Shown one piece after another: positions 14,116 to 25,542 of a stretch of 64,000 nucleotides of DNA. This DNA is from Apteryx mantelli (Eukaryota; Chordata; Aves; Apterygiformes; Apterygidae): contig NC_089980.1 in assembly GCF_036417845.1 (NCBI RefSeq), positions 62,804,501 through 62,868,500 on the forward strand, written 5' to 3'. Below the pieces are notes generated by a model. It was not told where the DNA came from and did no database searches. It saw nothing but the letters and a program-made list of their open reading frames with translations. A program made the translations under genes and the position numbers. The number at the start of each line of letters is the position of its first letter. Positions within the stretch are counted from its first letter, which is position 1.

Positions 14116-15187
14116 GTTAAGGTTGCTTGCAATTACATTTTCTGGTCAGAAACCCATTGGTTTAGAAGTGGGCTGACCCCAGCTGGTCCCATTCAGTCTT
14201 TAAGAAACTGTGTGCAACAAGAGCAGGCAGTGATTGCCAAACTGCACCTTTATGCTTAAAAGACAATATTTGTGACCCAGACTGTGTTTTCTTTTCTGAG
14301 CTGTCTGTCTGAGGGATTACAGGCCTACAGACTTTGGTATAAAGCCTAAATCTTATTCTCGGAGAGCTCTCATCAGCTTGGACACATAACTGGAACAATT
14401 AGGAGGCAGCTCTAAAAATTAGGGAGTGTTCATAGTTGAAGGGTCACATGTTAAAATTAAGGAGAAAGTCCAGAGACAAGAACTGAAAACACTGAAAAAG
14501 CATATGAAACTTTTCCAGGAAAAGTAGCAAGTCATTCTGTAAAAGGTGACACTTGTGTTTCACAGACTTTGTGCCAAAGTGTTTTTTGCTGTTTTGTTTC
14601 ACGTCACTGGGGGGGGAGGAAAGCTCTATTCCCAAACCTTATAGGAGGAGGGTGATGGAGGTAAACTACTGCCCGTAGTCTATTTTCTTTTTCAATTCAG
14701 TTCTTAGGTAGAAGGAGTGAGAGGAAGAAAGCAATCTTTGCCCTGTGTTAATGAGTGAGGGCCTGATACCTTTGACAGCAGGGGTGAAGTCCCCAGCTGA
14801 CCTCTGGAGGATGAAAAGTCAGGATTTTTCCTATTATTTACATCATAGCATGTTACATCAACAGCCCCTCACCTCAGCTCCGCCACATGGCCGTGACTGC
14901 GTTGCTCTTGATTCACATCCAAGCAGAACAAGCTGCATTTCCTAGAAGTACAATGCAGGCTGGCACGTAAGGATGATACCGATCAGCTCCTACGCAAGTC
15001 CTCAGCCCATGCTTCAGCCATGTCCCGCTTTACAGCACAAATCCCCACATGTACACCATGCTGCAAGAGCCTGGCTAAACCCAGGGGCTCCACATAGTTT
15101 TAGCTGGTGGGAGCTAAGTTTTCCCCACTCACCAAGCTAATATAGCTTTTTCATCATGCCTCATAAGACTTCTCTTTGCAATTGCAG

Positions 15188-15350
15188 AATTCATTGGCTT
15201 AAACTATTGAAGGACCATGGGAATTGTTTACCAGCTTGCCTTTAGTGTGGGACTCCTCGTCCTCGCTGCTGTAGCTTATGTGCTTCCACACTGCAGGGGG
15301 CTTCAATTTGCTGTCACTCTGCCCAATTTCTTCTTCCTGCTCTGCTACTG
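15188..15350 (+). pseudogene. SLC22A relic, exon 4
   Basis: 163 nt, identical in length to the living exon, with acceptor ATTGCAG kept. Reads EFIGLNY, then an in-frame TGA where the living copy has Arg, then [20 protein letters not shown], and later [19 protein letters not shown] has become PHCRGLQF. The donor GT is AT. Confidence 0.9.
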
Positions 15351-15586
15351 ATAAGCACGCCTGGGTTACAGATCCCAGCAGAGCAAAGCCCAACAGATAC
15401 AGTCAGGGGACTGTAATTGGGTGTGGAAGCTTCTTTACAGAGATTGGACTTAGTGCTACGCATAGGGTTTCAAAGATGATATCTCATCAGATCTGGCATT
15501 TTTCTGTTGTTTCATTCCCACTGCCCAGGGTTTTAGTGTGAATCACCTAAGAGCAAGGAACTAGCTGCAATATGCAGTACCACATA

Positions 15587-15667
15587 CTTTATAGGACTGC
15601 AGTGCTTTTGGTCACCAAGCTGAGTACGGGGCAGCTTGGTGACCAAAAGCACTGCAATCTTATATAG
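15587..15667. repeat. Long hairpin: perfect 25-bp inverted repeat with 9-nt loop
   Basis: Arms 15598-15622 and 15632-15656 are exact reverse complements, with loop AGTACGGGG. The outer 11 bases on each side (15587-15597 and 15657-15667) still pair at 8 of 11 positions, giving about 36-bp arms. It lies between relic exon 4 and relic exon 7. It could be a small foldback element or an unstable hairpin. I see no terminal motif that names a transposon family. Confidence 0.92.
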
Positions 15668-15696
15668 CAAAGGCAAGTAGGTTTTCTTCTCTTTAG

Positions 15697-15807
15697 CTGC
15701 TTAGGACCCTAACAGATTATATTTGGGAAAAAGGGCTTGCAAAACTATCCAGCAGACAGGATAAATTCTTCCTTTAAGGAGTATCAGTAAACCCACCAAA
15801 CCTCATT
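15697..15807 (+). pseudogene. Possible SLC22A relic, exon 5
   Basis: After a good pyrimidine tract and AG (TTCTTCTCTTTAG) the sequence starts CTGCTTAGG and later has ATTATATTTGGGAAAAA and GCAAAACTAT. This weakly parallels exon 5 of the living gene (GTGCCTCCC, CTGATATCTCAAGGGAAAAA, ACAAAGCTAT). Gaps are needed and the 3' end is not defined. It may be chance. Confidence 0.25.
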
Positions 15808-16365
15808 ACTGAAAATTCCAAGGCTTCTTTATTTATTGTTTGTTAAGATGTTGCTTCATGTCATGGAACAACCTCACACACATCTGCACAGACATGAGGA
15901 CTGCTTAAATAAGTCCTCGTGTTTCCTCTTCCAAAAACTCTTTGGAGAAGTTATTTTCTCATCAGTTTCTTAACTGGCAAATGAAAACCTGATCCTCTCA
16001 TTAATCCATAGGAAAATATTCACTGCAGAGCTCACCACACTCTCCCTCAGCCACTCCAATCTCCTGTCCCTCCGTCGCTTTTGCTCCTAGAGTCTGAACT
16101 CTGAAGATTAAAAACAGAGAAAAGCTCAGACCTTCATTTCTAGATCTGTTCAGGACACCTCAGATAAGAAAACACACATTCATTCTGATGTACACTTGGT
16201 AAGGGAAGGTTATTGCAACCCAAACAGAGGATGTTTCATTCAGTGCCCTAAATCGTCATCACTGATTTAAGCCTAGTTTGCTCCTGACCAGCTGCAAATT
16301 TCCGTTCTTTGCAGAAACTCTCTCCCAAAAAGTCTGGCTTAATTTGCACTCTGTTCTCTGCCTAG

Positions 16366-16580
16366 GTTCACCAGCTCTGTCTTGTACCAGGCGCTCATCA
16401 TACACATGGGAATAGCTGTTGGGAACATTTATCCAGATTTCTTCTATTCTGTTCTTGTTGAGTTCCCAGCCTCCTACATCCTCATATTAACAGTGGGTTG
16501 CATTGGCTGTCACTACCTGTGGGCTGTGGCAAACGTAATGGCAGGTGGTGTTTGCCTTGTTACAGCATTATTCCCAGACA
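16366..16580 (+). pseudogene. SLC22A relic, exon 7
   Basis: 215 nt, exactly the family length, with intact acceptor (CTGCCTAG) and donor (GTGAGTCATT). Reads [20 protein letters not shown], then DFFYSVLVEFPASYILILTV, with no stop. The second MFS signature [10 protein letters not shown] is changed to GCIGCHYLWA. Roughly 60-65% of residues match the living exon by eye. Confidence 0.93.
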
Positions 16581-18105
16581 GTGAGTCATTCAGATCTCCT
16601 GGTGAATGAACTGACCCGCCACCACCATCATTTATATCATTTAATGAGAGGTGTCTGAGAAAGGTGGGTGAACTAAATTTTCAAAATGGCATCAAATCAG
16701 ATGGCAAGGCGGCAGGTGCTAGATCACAAGGCATGCCATGAAAAGGCTGCAATTTTTGTCTGGCTTACAATTTGGATTTGAATGCACGTCAGGATTTGCA
16801 CCCAAAAATCCTCATGTTTTCTGATTCTAAAAAGAAAAAAATTATGGACACACACTCAAACGCCATCTTGGTAAGTGCTTTCTGCCTGTACACATCAACA
16901 GTGCTACTGCCATAAATGTGAGATGTTTGGCAACTACAGCAATAGACAGTTGGCTTTTATTAAGCTGAGTATGCTCCCCATGGCCATGGTCTCCAAGAAA
17001 TGTGTCCCTTAAGGGCCAATGAGTAAAACATCTTTCCCAACCTTTTTCTTTATGGAATACAATAACACTGAAACCACAGAAATAATAATGCCAAACAACT
17101 GTCAGTTCATGGCAGGGGGCAAGGACAGAGCCACAAAATATAAGGGACAAATGCCACAGGCAAAGAAAGGGATAGAGTTCATTTTGTCCAAACAACTGGG
17201 AATTGCAGGTGTTATACAAGGGCCTGTTGTGCTTTGCGGGGGGAGCACTCAGGTGGGAATCCTGGGCTCTGGGGCCCTGTATCCAGCAGTGCTGCTACAT
17301 GCATAGGGGCACAGGGAGGGACAGCACGGGGGTGAACGTCTGGCACCACGGACGGGCACTGTCAGTGAAGGTGCTGCTGCCTGCCCAGGATTGAATGTCA
17401 GCCATCAGTCAGCAAGGCACTGTCAGGGGCTTGATGCATTCCATGTTAGCTAAATGTTGGAGAAGCTCAATGCTCTGTGTACACTAGTAGCTGAAATAGC
17501 TGAAGCCACCATGCAAGGTCAGTTTGGGATTAACAACCCCTGTGGTCCCCCAGGGTTTCCAGGAGACTGACTGTAAGTGCAGTGCTGAGATAGTCATTTA
17601 TTTGCAAAGTTATCTGAGTCTGCAGGTGTGAAAGCACACGCTGCAAGAGAGAGGGACAACACAAACTTGTTCCAGCCTGGAGGCCATCAGAGGCTACTGG
17701 CTACTGTACAAAAGTACAGAGTATCTTGCAAAAAAGCAGCTTTCAATTACCAAAAAAAGCAGCTGTCTTCTGTTTACTTTTATTGCAAGCAGGAAATGGC
17801 ATATTGCATAAGATTTTGGTTAATGCCCTGGACTACCCCAAGAAATAATTACTATGGATCATTGATTTCTCCTTTCTGTGACGGGAACCTAGCAAAGTCT
17901 CAAGTCTTTGTTATTTGCTTGATTCACAGGACAATTATAAATTGCTTATTGAGTGAAACAAGAACATGCTGATATGCTGTCCTCACAATAGTACCTGAAC
18001 GTAAAATTAATCTTTCCTTAATTTAATCTTTAATGCTGTTTTATGTCAAGAGCTGAAAAAAAGCAGATTTGTATTCCAGCCTTGATGGGTGCAATGTCTT
18101 TCCAG

Positions 18106-18218
18106 CTCTTTATTGGCTAAAAATGATCGCAGCTTACTTGGGCAGGATGGGAATTACCATTACCATGCTACAAAATTGTTTGCCTTGTAAATCCTGAGCT
18201 GTATCCCACATTTCTTAG
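18106..18218 (+). pseudogene. SLC22A relic, exon 8
   Basis: 113 nt against 109 in the living gene; acceptor CTTTCCAG and donor GTAAGTGC are intact. The first part reads LYWLKMIAAYLGRMGIT in frame. A net gain of four bases follows, and the remainder (AATCCTGAGCTGTATCCCAC, matching NTELYP) is out of frame. Confidence 0.9.
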
Positions 18219-21200
18219 GTAAGTGCATAATCTTCTATTAATAATGCTTTCAGCCAAAAGCTCTAGATGTTTCTATTTACTCATTTGAGGCTATCATATA
18301 TAGCAGAGCCCCTGTTTGCATCTCAGAAATGCTTGCAACAGAAAAAGATCACTTGTCAAACAGCAGAAATGTAGTTTAAAATTAATTAGCAGTTAGAGAG
18401 ACAGCTCACATACAAAGTGAGCACAAAACAGGTGGTTTTTAAACGGAGCCAAGACAGGGGAAAGCTGCAGAGCCGGAGAGCACGGCTACGCTGGCAGAAA
18501 CAGGGCAACTTGACGTGGGAGGCGACGGAAAGGCATCAGCACTGGGGTGAAAAGAGAGCAAAAGGGAGAGACCTCAAGAGGGTAACTGAAGGCTATGAAT
18601 GAGGGGAAGGAGCCTGTGGCTCATGCACTGCCCTGACAGAGGAATCCTGTGTGTATAAAATGCACATTTTGAGGGTGGAGAGCAGCTGCTCGGGCAACCT
18701 GCCAAGAGCACTGCAGGTATTGCAGGAGGCAGTGGGCGTCCGCCTGAGCCTGGCCCCTCTGCCCCTCAGCACTGGGCACTAAGGCAGCAAGTTCCCTGGG
18801 GGTATTTGACAAACTTTTCCAGACTTTCTCCCCTTTAAAAGCCCTTTATTGTGTATCTGTTAGAATCTATTGTTGGTTTTTGTTGTAGTCATGTAAATAT
18901 AGGAGATTGCTGGTTATTAACTCATCCTTGGGTAGCTTTATCAGGCTCTGAACTGGACTGCACAGTCTAATGAAGATCCACAAATATGTTGGAGCCAAAA
19001 ATAACAGAGAGGGAAGGAGCGGAGGTCTGTTTCACATGCAATTTGAAAAGCGTTGATCCAGCTATGGGCTGTTCAGTACAGCAGCATGTACCCTGAGAGA
19101 CTGCTTTCATATCTAACTGAGTCTTCCCAGTCACAGCTGGACCAGTTGCCACAGACAGGGCAATACCAGCAATGTGAAGGTGACTTCTGCACTCCTAATC
19201 TCATGCAACGCAGAGCCTTTCTGCAGGAAAGCACTCCAGCAGAAAGCACGCAACCTGTTAGGGCACCACGGGGCTGAGGGAAGCAGCCCCACAGCACCCG
19301 AGCCAGATGGGCAGGGTGACAGCCACCAGAGCTGACCACTCCCAGCAATCGCTGGCAAGTCCCCGGGGACAGGGCAGGAGGAGGTTGAGACAGGAAGGCA
19401 TTTTGGCGAGCTGGGATCGGGGTCCAGATCAGCGAAGTGCCTGGCCAGGCACGGGCACCACTGCTACCCTGCTGCCACTCTTGAGCTGGCTATCATAACT
19501 GTGCAAAGTAAAGCTGGGGAACAGACCAGTCAGTCATGACTCCCTACCTAAAATTTACCTGTCCCAGCCTAACTGTGAATGGTGCCAGTTGAGTTATGCA
19601 CGTGTCTGAGAGTGCTTACAGGCTAATCCTCCTGTCTCTTATTTGTCTATGCAAGTAAAAAGACCGTTGATGTGTTCAAAGACACTCACATCCAATAGAG
19701 ACAAAGTCGGCTGAGGCACATTTTTAAATTTTGAAAAACGATGCAGAAAAGTGGTCTGTGGTTTCAGTGCTTTCTCTTTTTGACACAATTTACATACTCT
19801 GGAGCAATTCCCACAGTTAGGGAATAATTTCATTGGCACCAAGGGATCTGCTCCCATTTGTAGGAGCTGATGTGTAGCCAAAAGACATTTGGCCTAGTAA
19901 AAAATTGGGTGTGAGGGAAAAGGGTTGGACAAAAGAGAATGAGGAGAAAGAATAAGAAAGCAGGCAGCCAATCTCATCCCTCCAGAAGCTATCCAGATGC
20001 CCCTGTGATCAGCTTGTTGTCCATCTGGTCCCTGAAACATTCTACATGTAGCTGGTAACACAACCTAGCCTTACCTTTGCTCTGGGTGATGATACTAGCT
20101 GCTTCTTGCTAGCACTCTGCTCTCCCATGCTTTGGACTGGAGTATGACTTTCAGTAGCGTTTGCCCTAGGAGGTGACATGGCTGCTCCCATAAAAAGCTA
20201 CTCAAGTAGAGGCATAACACAATCTCCTGAAAATTTGCAGCATCCATTTGTTCAGGGACGAGCTGTATTGTGGGAGCTGAGTTTCTTTAGGGCCACATGC
20301 ATGAGGCACACAGCAGCACTGAGGAGATCATTTGTGCCAGGCATCACCCTCAGTTGCTCCAGGCTGTGCTGGCTCCAAGCATCAAAATAGAAAGCAGGAC
20401 ATGCATCCCTCCAGAGTGCTGAATGGCCACCAGGCTGGCATGGAAGAAAGACGGCCCACCGAGAGATGTCAAGAGCTGATTTTGAGTGGGAGAAACAGCC
20501 TGAGACAGTGAACCAGAAGATAGCAAGAAGGAGGAAGGTTGTGCTGAGATCAAGGAAAGGGATTTGGAGAAAAAAGGGGGAGGCAGCCTCAGAGTGCCAG
20601 AGCAAGGAACATGTCAGAAGAAGAAGGCAGGAGAGGAGCTCATTAAGAGGGATGGCAGTGGCAGGAACAGGGGAGGAGGCTAAGGTCGGGGGCTTTCACC
20701 TGCCTCCCTGGCCTCCAGGACAGTCACAGGAGCCCTATGGGGGGCAGGCAGTAACAGTGGGTTCAAGAAAGGATTTGGCAAATTCATGGATAATGGATCC
20801 ATAAACAGATACTAAAGGGAATAGGCAGGACTCTGCCCACTGGCATGCCTAATCCAATCCTTGTGATTACAAGGGAGGTGGTTCAGGGCAGGTGGCTGGT
20901 CCCAGCGCTGCCTCTAAGGGCCGCTGCCAGACAGACGGTTGCAGCTAGGAGAGCCCTGGCACTGAGCCTGTAGGGCATTTCACATGTTCCTGCTGCTTGG
21001 CGGGAACAGAAAGCATGAGTACAGGGGGATGCTTGAAGGGCTCCGGACAATGAACTGGAGGCGAGGTGGGTGTGCTACCCAACTAAGAAGGCTGTGGTAG
21101 GTAATTCAGAAGCAGGAGTCAAAAAGCTATTAGATTAGAAGACTGGAAGCGGGGAGGGGAGCAGAACAGGATGGAAATAGGATTAGGAGAAAAAGTTGGA

Positions 21201-21745
21201 GCAGGAATGGGAGAGGAACAAGTTGGAAATGGACCAGTTAAAAGAGGTCCCTCTAAGTCCAAATGGGCAGTGGAGACACTAAATCCCCTACAGGGCTGGC
21301 ATGGGTCCATAGAACCCTGAGCCCCATCATTCTTTTGCTCCTGTGCAGTCTGGGGCTCTGCAGGAAGGGTCTGGCCAGAAGGGATGCTAATGTGGTGCAG
21401 GGCTGAACATGAGGAGGTTGTTTCTAGGAAAAGTTCAGAAGTCCATACATGCAAATACACACCCAGATGTTACTTTGGAAACCACTTAGCGTAACAGGTT
21501 TCTACATTAGGAAATCACTGGTATGATTTTCAGATGGGGGTGTAGCTGCAACAAGGCCACAGAAATTCTCCAGATTCCTTCTTTTTCTGCTGTTCTTTAA
21601 AATAACCTGGTGTCATTTGAAAAATTGCCAGTGATAAGATATCCATTAAACCAAATTTTTTATTATTTAATCACATGGATTATTTAGTGGGTCATGCTAT
21701 TAGCCATTGGGCGCATCATCCATCTTTTCCTTATTCCTTCCTCAG
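18219..21745. other. Relic intron region where exons 9 and 10 are expected
   Basis: About 3.5 kb. No match to exon 9 (CDVGGI...) or exon 10 (LLLPETKG) was seen on the plus strand. GC-rich, purine-rich stretches near 18430-18620 and 20460-20760 give long but featureless ORFs. Confidence 0.5.
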
Positions 21746-21800
21746 GCAAGAAAGAAGCAAAGAAAAAACGATTTATTTCCATGTTCTGACTTCAGAAGTT
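21746..21800 (+). pseudogene. SLC22A relic, exon 11 (C-terminus)
   Basis: Acceptor TTCCTTCCTCAG is intact. Reads QERSKEKTIYFHVLTSEV, closely like [18 protein letters not shown] of the living gene. The terminal stop is not at the expected place, and the frame runs on to 22068-22070. This is the best-preserved C-terminal trace and fixes the 3' end of the relic. Confidence 0.88.
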
Positions 21801-24800
21801 TACCCAAATAAGGACCAGTTTTCCCCTGAATCTTCCTTTATTGGTGTAGTGAGACATAAAGAGACCCACAAAACAGCCTTAGCAAGCCCAGCCCACACCC
21901 CACCTAGCCCCAAAGCAGTGCTTAGGGAGAGAATACAAGAGCAAGACAAATTTACAGTGATCTTTTCCCCAGTTTACTCTCCAGCTGCCAGCAGCTTAGA
22001 CAGTTTCTGTAGCAAAGGTCATCATTTTGTATTTCTGTTTCACAGTCCCTCATGGACTGTCCTTCCATGAATTTTTCTGTTTTCTTCTACTTTCTTTCTC
22101 CTGAACACATTCATACTTCTGGTGCCCCAGAGTATCTGGCAGCAACGACTGTTACAGCATGAGCACGAACTTCATGGAAAAACACTTTCTTCATCTTGTC
22201 ATAAACCTAAAAATCTCTGTGAGCTGCTCACTCACTTTTCTGTAGTGAGCAGGAGTGCATTTGGGTTCCCAAGTCACCCCCTCCATGCTACACATGATTT
22301 TGCATGAAAGCAAGCATGTAGATAGTAATGGATTTACTGTCACAATTCCCCCTACTCTCCTTAAAATCTTTGCCCCCATCAGTGTATTGCCAGGTGTCTA
22401 TGGACCTCTGGGACTTCACAGGGCAGTGTCTGTCTTCAAGCAGTGAGCATTGCTGCTGCCAGTCACCCACTTTGGGAGCCTTGGGCATCCAGAAGCCTCT
22501 CTTTATTTCTCCTACTTTAATTCTTTCTCTTTCAGAGAACTAAGCACAAAAAATAAACACTTCCAAGCCCAGACTGGCTTTTAAGCTTTGGCATCCTTTA
22601 ATTTTACTGCAAGTAAACATGTGGATATTAGAAAAGCTGGAAAATGGAAAGGAAGGCAAAGAGGAGTTGAAGGCAGCAGAATCTCGAGCTGTGGGGGGGT
22701 TGTTTGCAGCTATGACAGAGTTAGGGATCAGTGACCTGGGGGGGAGCCCCATCCCGGACACCAACTGACAGCAGCATGAACAATAACAGGACACAGTACC
22801 CTTTTCATCAAAGAAAATTCATGCTTGTGTTTGTGCCCAACTGTTTTCCTAATGCCGTGTTTTTGGCTTTTTGTATGGCCAAACTCCAAAATAGCTGTAA
22901 AGGGTAAGGGCTGAAGGGGAAGATGAGCCACAAAAGGATCTGGCTTTCTAAGCAGTTCTCCATCAATGACGTGTTGGAAAATCGCTGCTGTAGGGCTTTT
23001 GGAGCTTCAAGGGTCCTCTCCATAACCCCTGGCAACCACTTATATGATTCACATTATATTCATCAGCTTGTGCATGCACAGTACAATCTGTGGCTTTGAG
23101 TGTGTCTCCTGACCAGTCCCAGTTCTGGGAAAAGGTCTGATTTATTTATATTAAAAAGATTTCCTGAATGCAGGGTCATGCAGTGCCATACAGTAGGAAT
23201 AGGACTTGAACAAGTTGCAAGTAAAATCTTGTACATAAACATTTTGATCACACAATAAAAGGGGAGTTGGAAACCATAGAAGCTTTGTAGGATGCGATTT
23301 TCTGCCAATACCCTGCCACAGGCACATACACACAAGAGCACCTTGACAAAATGATCATGTTAAGATCATACTTTGCAGACACTAAACTTTGATGAGTCTC
23401 TGATACTCTGTCAAGTCTGTGGTCTTATTTAACAGGATAAAACTAGGAACAGAGTCGCCAAATAATAGCTATGCTGGCATGTTGGTGCTGACAGCAACAA
23501 CCAAGGACAGAAACAGCACTTAGAAATTGTTGCCCTGGACGACATCTGCAGCTGGGCTGGGGGGAGACGCTAGGGAGAAGACAAGAACCTTTACATCTGA
23601 CAATTACAAAACAAAGAGCAAACTTTTCCAAAACCCAGTTACTGGAGGCTAGAAGGTACCCTGAAACATGGAGATTTTCGTATTTTTTTTCAGGCACAAT
23701 CCTTACACCGTGATTTTAATTGGCTGGGCTAGAGGCAGGGTCTTCTTAAAAGGATGAGTCTTCATAAAAAGCCAGTCTGCTATTCATTAACCTGGACACA
23801 GCCCTGTTCAGGTGCTTCCCAGCTTGCCCAGACCAGTCCCTGACCCACAGCACCAGGGCTGCCAGCACCAGTCTGTCACACCACTGAGCTGGTCAAGCCC
23901 CAGTGCTATTGTTGCAGCCGCAGGAGGAGATGAGCTTCAGCTGTTATTGAGGAGAAGGGAAGCTGGCAAATCACCATTTTATCTAAGGCAGGATGTCAGG
24001 CAGCTCATTGCATAGCCCAGATGAGTGGAGATCCACAGCCTCCCTTCCTCCTCCCCTGCTCCCAGGCCACAAAGGCTGCTTTGGCGTTTGAAGAGCAACC
24101 ACGTGCAGCCAGACCAGATTTGATAAGCTCTGTTGACTTTCCTAACTCCAAGAAGAAATACATGAATTAATGAGGTGGCCAGCAAGGAAATCAAGGAAAC
24201 ACAGTTGCCTTCATGTTCAGCAAGGGTGCCAGCAGGAGCAAATGACATTATAACCAAGAGGTGACCGCAGAAGCTAAGATACACCTGAGCCTGCTGCCTC
24301 TGTCATTCCAGCTGCAGCAGTAGTGGTGCTTATGGAAAGAAACTTGCATGACACTAAAGGGTTTTGAAGCAAGTACTAGTTCTGTAACTACCCAGGCCAA
24401 AGTTATCTCACTGGAGACACGCACAGCTGGTACTGGATACATACATCCCCGGCAGACCAGACTTTAACCCTAACGCTCCCTGGGGAGGGGGACTCGGCCC
24501 AATCCCAGCTGAGAAGTCCTGCAGGGCCCCAGCCCAATACCAGCCGCCCCGATGGGAGAGCAGAAGTGTCCCCTCCAAACACACACTGAAACACTGCCCT
24601 GCCCTGCACCAGCCCTATCCTAGCCCTCCAGCAGAGCAGGATCTGGCAGGCCTCAGCTCCCTACCTACCTATAAACCCTGACAGCTCCCATACTTTTTAG
24701 CTGATAGGAATCTCAAACTATTCTTCCAGCAAATTCTGTGTGCTTCTGTGTGCGCACATGGTTATAATGCTATGGAAATTTAAGCAAACAGTACCATGCA

Positions 24801-25408
24801 CAATAACAGTGTAGGTTATTCACCATGAAGATGACACTAACAAGACAAGAATATTTGGTGGTTACACACTAGAAAGAGAATGGTCATTACCTTATGAAGG
24901 ACCATGCATCTTTCTCCTATGCATCCCTTCTCATGCTCTGGGTTGCCATATGCTCATCCCTGTGAGCCAGCTAAATGCCCCATGTGGGCTCCTCCAGAGG
25001 CACAAGAACACGTGAACTCCATGACACTTAAGCGCTAGTAAAAAATCTGTGAGAATTTGTTGCATGTTGTAACAAGTTTGTAGGTGGGTTGTAGTCATCT
25101 CTGTTCCACAACTGAGGTAAATCTCTGTTACATTATGCTACTCTTGCGGAAGACTGAACAAAAAAAGACTTCATGGAGGCTTATAAAGTTCTGGTGGGAC
25201 AGACCCCACTATCCCAAAGTTAAGAGCAGCTCCTGTGTTCAGGCCCACACAGCTGGTATAAAAAAGGTTTCCAGCTCTAAGTTATATTTATATTATAATG
25301 TGCAGAGAGGGACAAAACTATGCAGCAATAGGGACAACCTCATCAGAAAAACCCAAGCATTGTAAATAAAGGATAGATGGACAAAAAAGGAAGATAGAAG
25401 AGAGTGTA
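21801..25408. other. Spacer between the two tail-to-tail transporter copies
   Basis: About 3.6 kb with no exon-like block, RNA gene or repeat family that I can recognise. A GC-rich stretch at about 24460-24640 has long ORFs in several frames, which is a base-composition effect. Confidence 0.55.
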
Positions 25409-25414
25409 TTTATT
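25409..25414 (-). promoter_or_regulatory. Candidate polyadenylation signal of the SLC22A2-like gene
   Basis: AATAAA on the minus strand, about 62 nt after the TGA, followed downstream by a T-rich stretch. If used, the 3' untranslated region is under 100 nt. Other signals further down cannot be excluded. Confidence 0.45.
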
Positions 25415-25475
25415 TAAATTTGTTTTTCAATGCTAGTGCTCTAAAGCATATTGCCCAGAAAGAGGTCTGCATTCT

Positions 25476-25542
25476 TCAGTCATGTGCTACTTCTGATGTT
25501 TGGACATGGAGATAGATCTGTTTCTCCTTTGGAGCTCCTTGC
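25476..25542 (-). CDS. SLC22A2: SLC22A2-like exon 11: C-terminus and stop
   Basis: 67 nt, acceptor ttcttgcag. Encodes [21 protein letters not shown] and TGA at 25476-25478. Matches the mammalian C-termini of the type KEK-IYLQVQ. Intron 10 (25543-27441) separates it from exon 10. Confidence 0.9.

Larger units (their letters stand above)
9374..21800 (+). pseudogene. Decayed second SLC22A organic cation transporter copy, introns retained
   Basis: Six blocks on the plus strand match, in order, exons 1 (3' part), 3, 4, 7, 8 and 11 of the transporter at 25476-39653. Exons 3, 4 and 7 keep exactly the same lengths (155, 163, 215 nt), and most blocks keep an AG or GT boundary, so this is a duplicated gene with introns, not a retrocopy. 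It is broken in several ways: exon 1 has no 5' half and no GT donor, the exon 3 acceptor AG is lost, exon 4 has an in-frame TGA and an AT donor, and exon 8 has four extra bases. Exons 2, 6, 9 and 10 were not found, and exon 5 is doubtful. It lies tail to tail with the intact gene, as SLC22A1 and SLC22A2 do in mammals, so it may be the remnant of an ancestral paralogue. Confidence 0.88.

Noticed and set aside
15199-15393. Minus-strand 64-codon ORF
   Set aside because: It is the antisense shadow of relic exon 4.
20466-20804. 112-codon plus-strand ORF rich in Arg, Lys and Glu
   Set aside because: The stretch is purine-rich, which by itself gives such a peptide. It lies between relic exons 8 and 11 and matches neither exon 9 nor 10.
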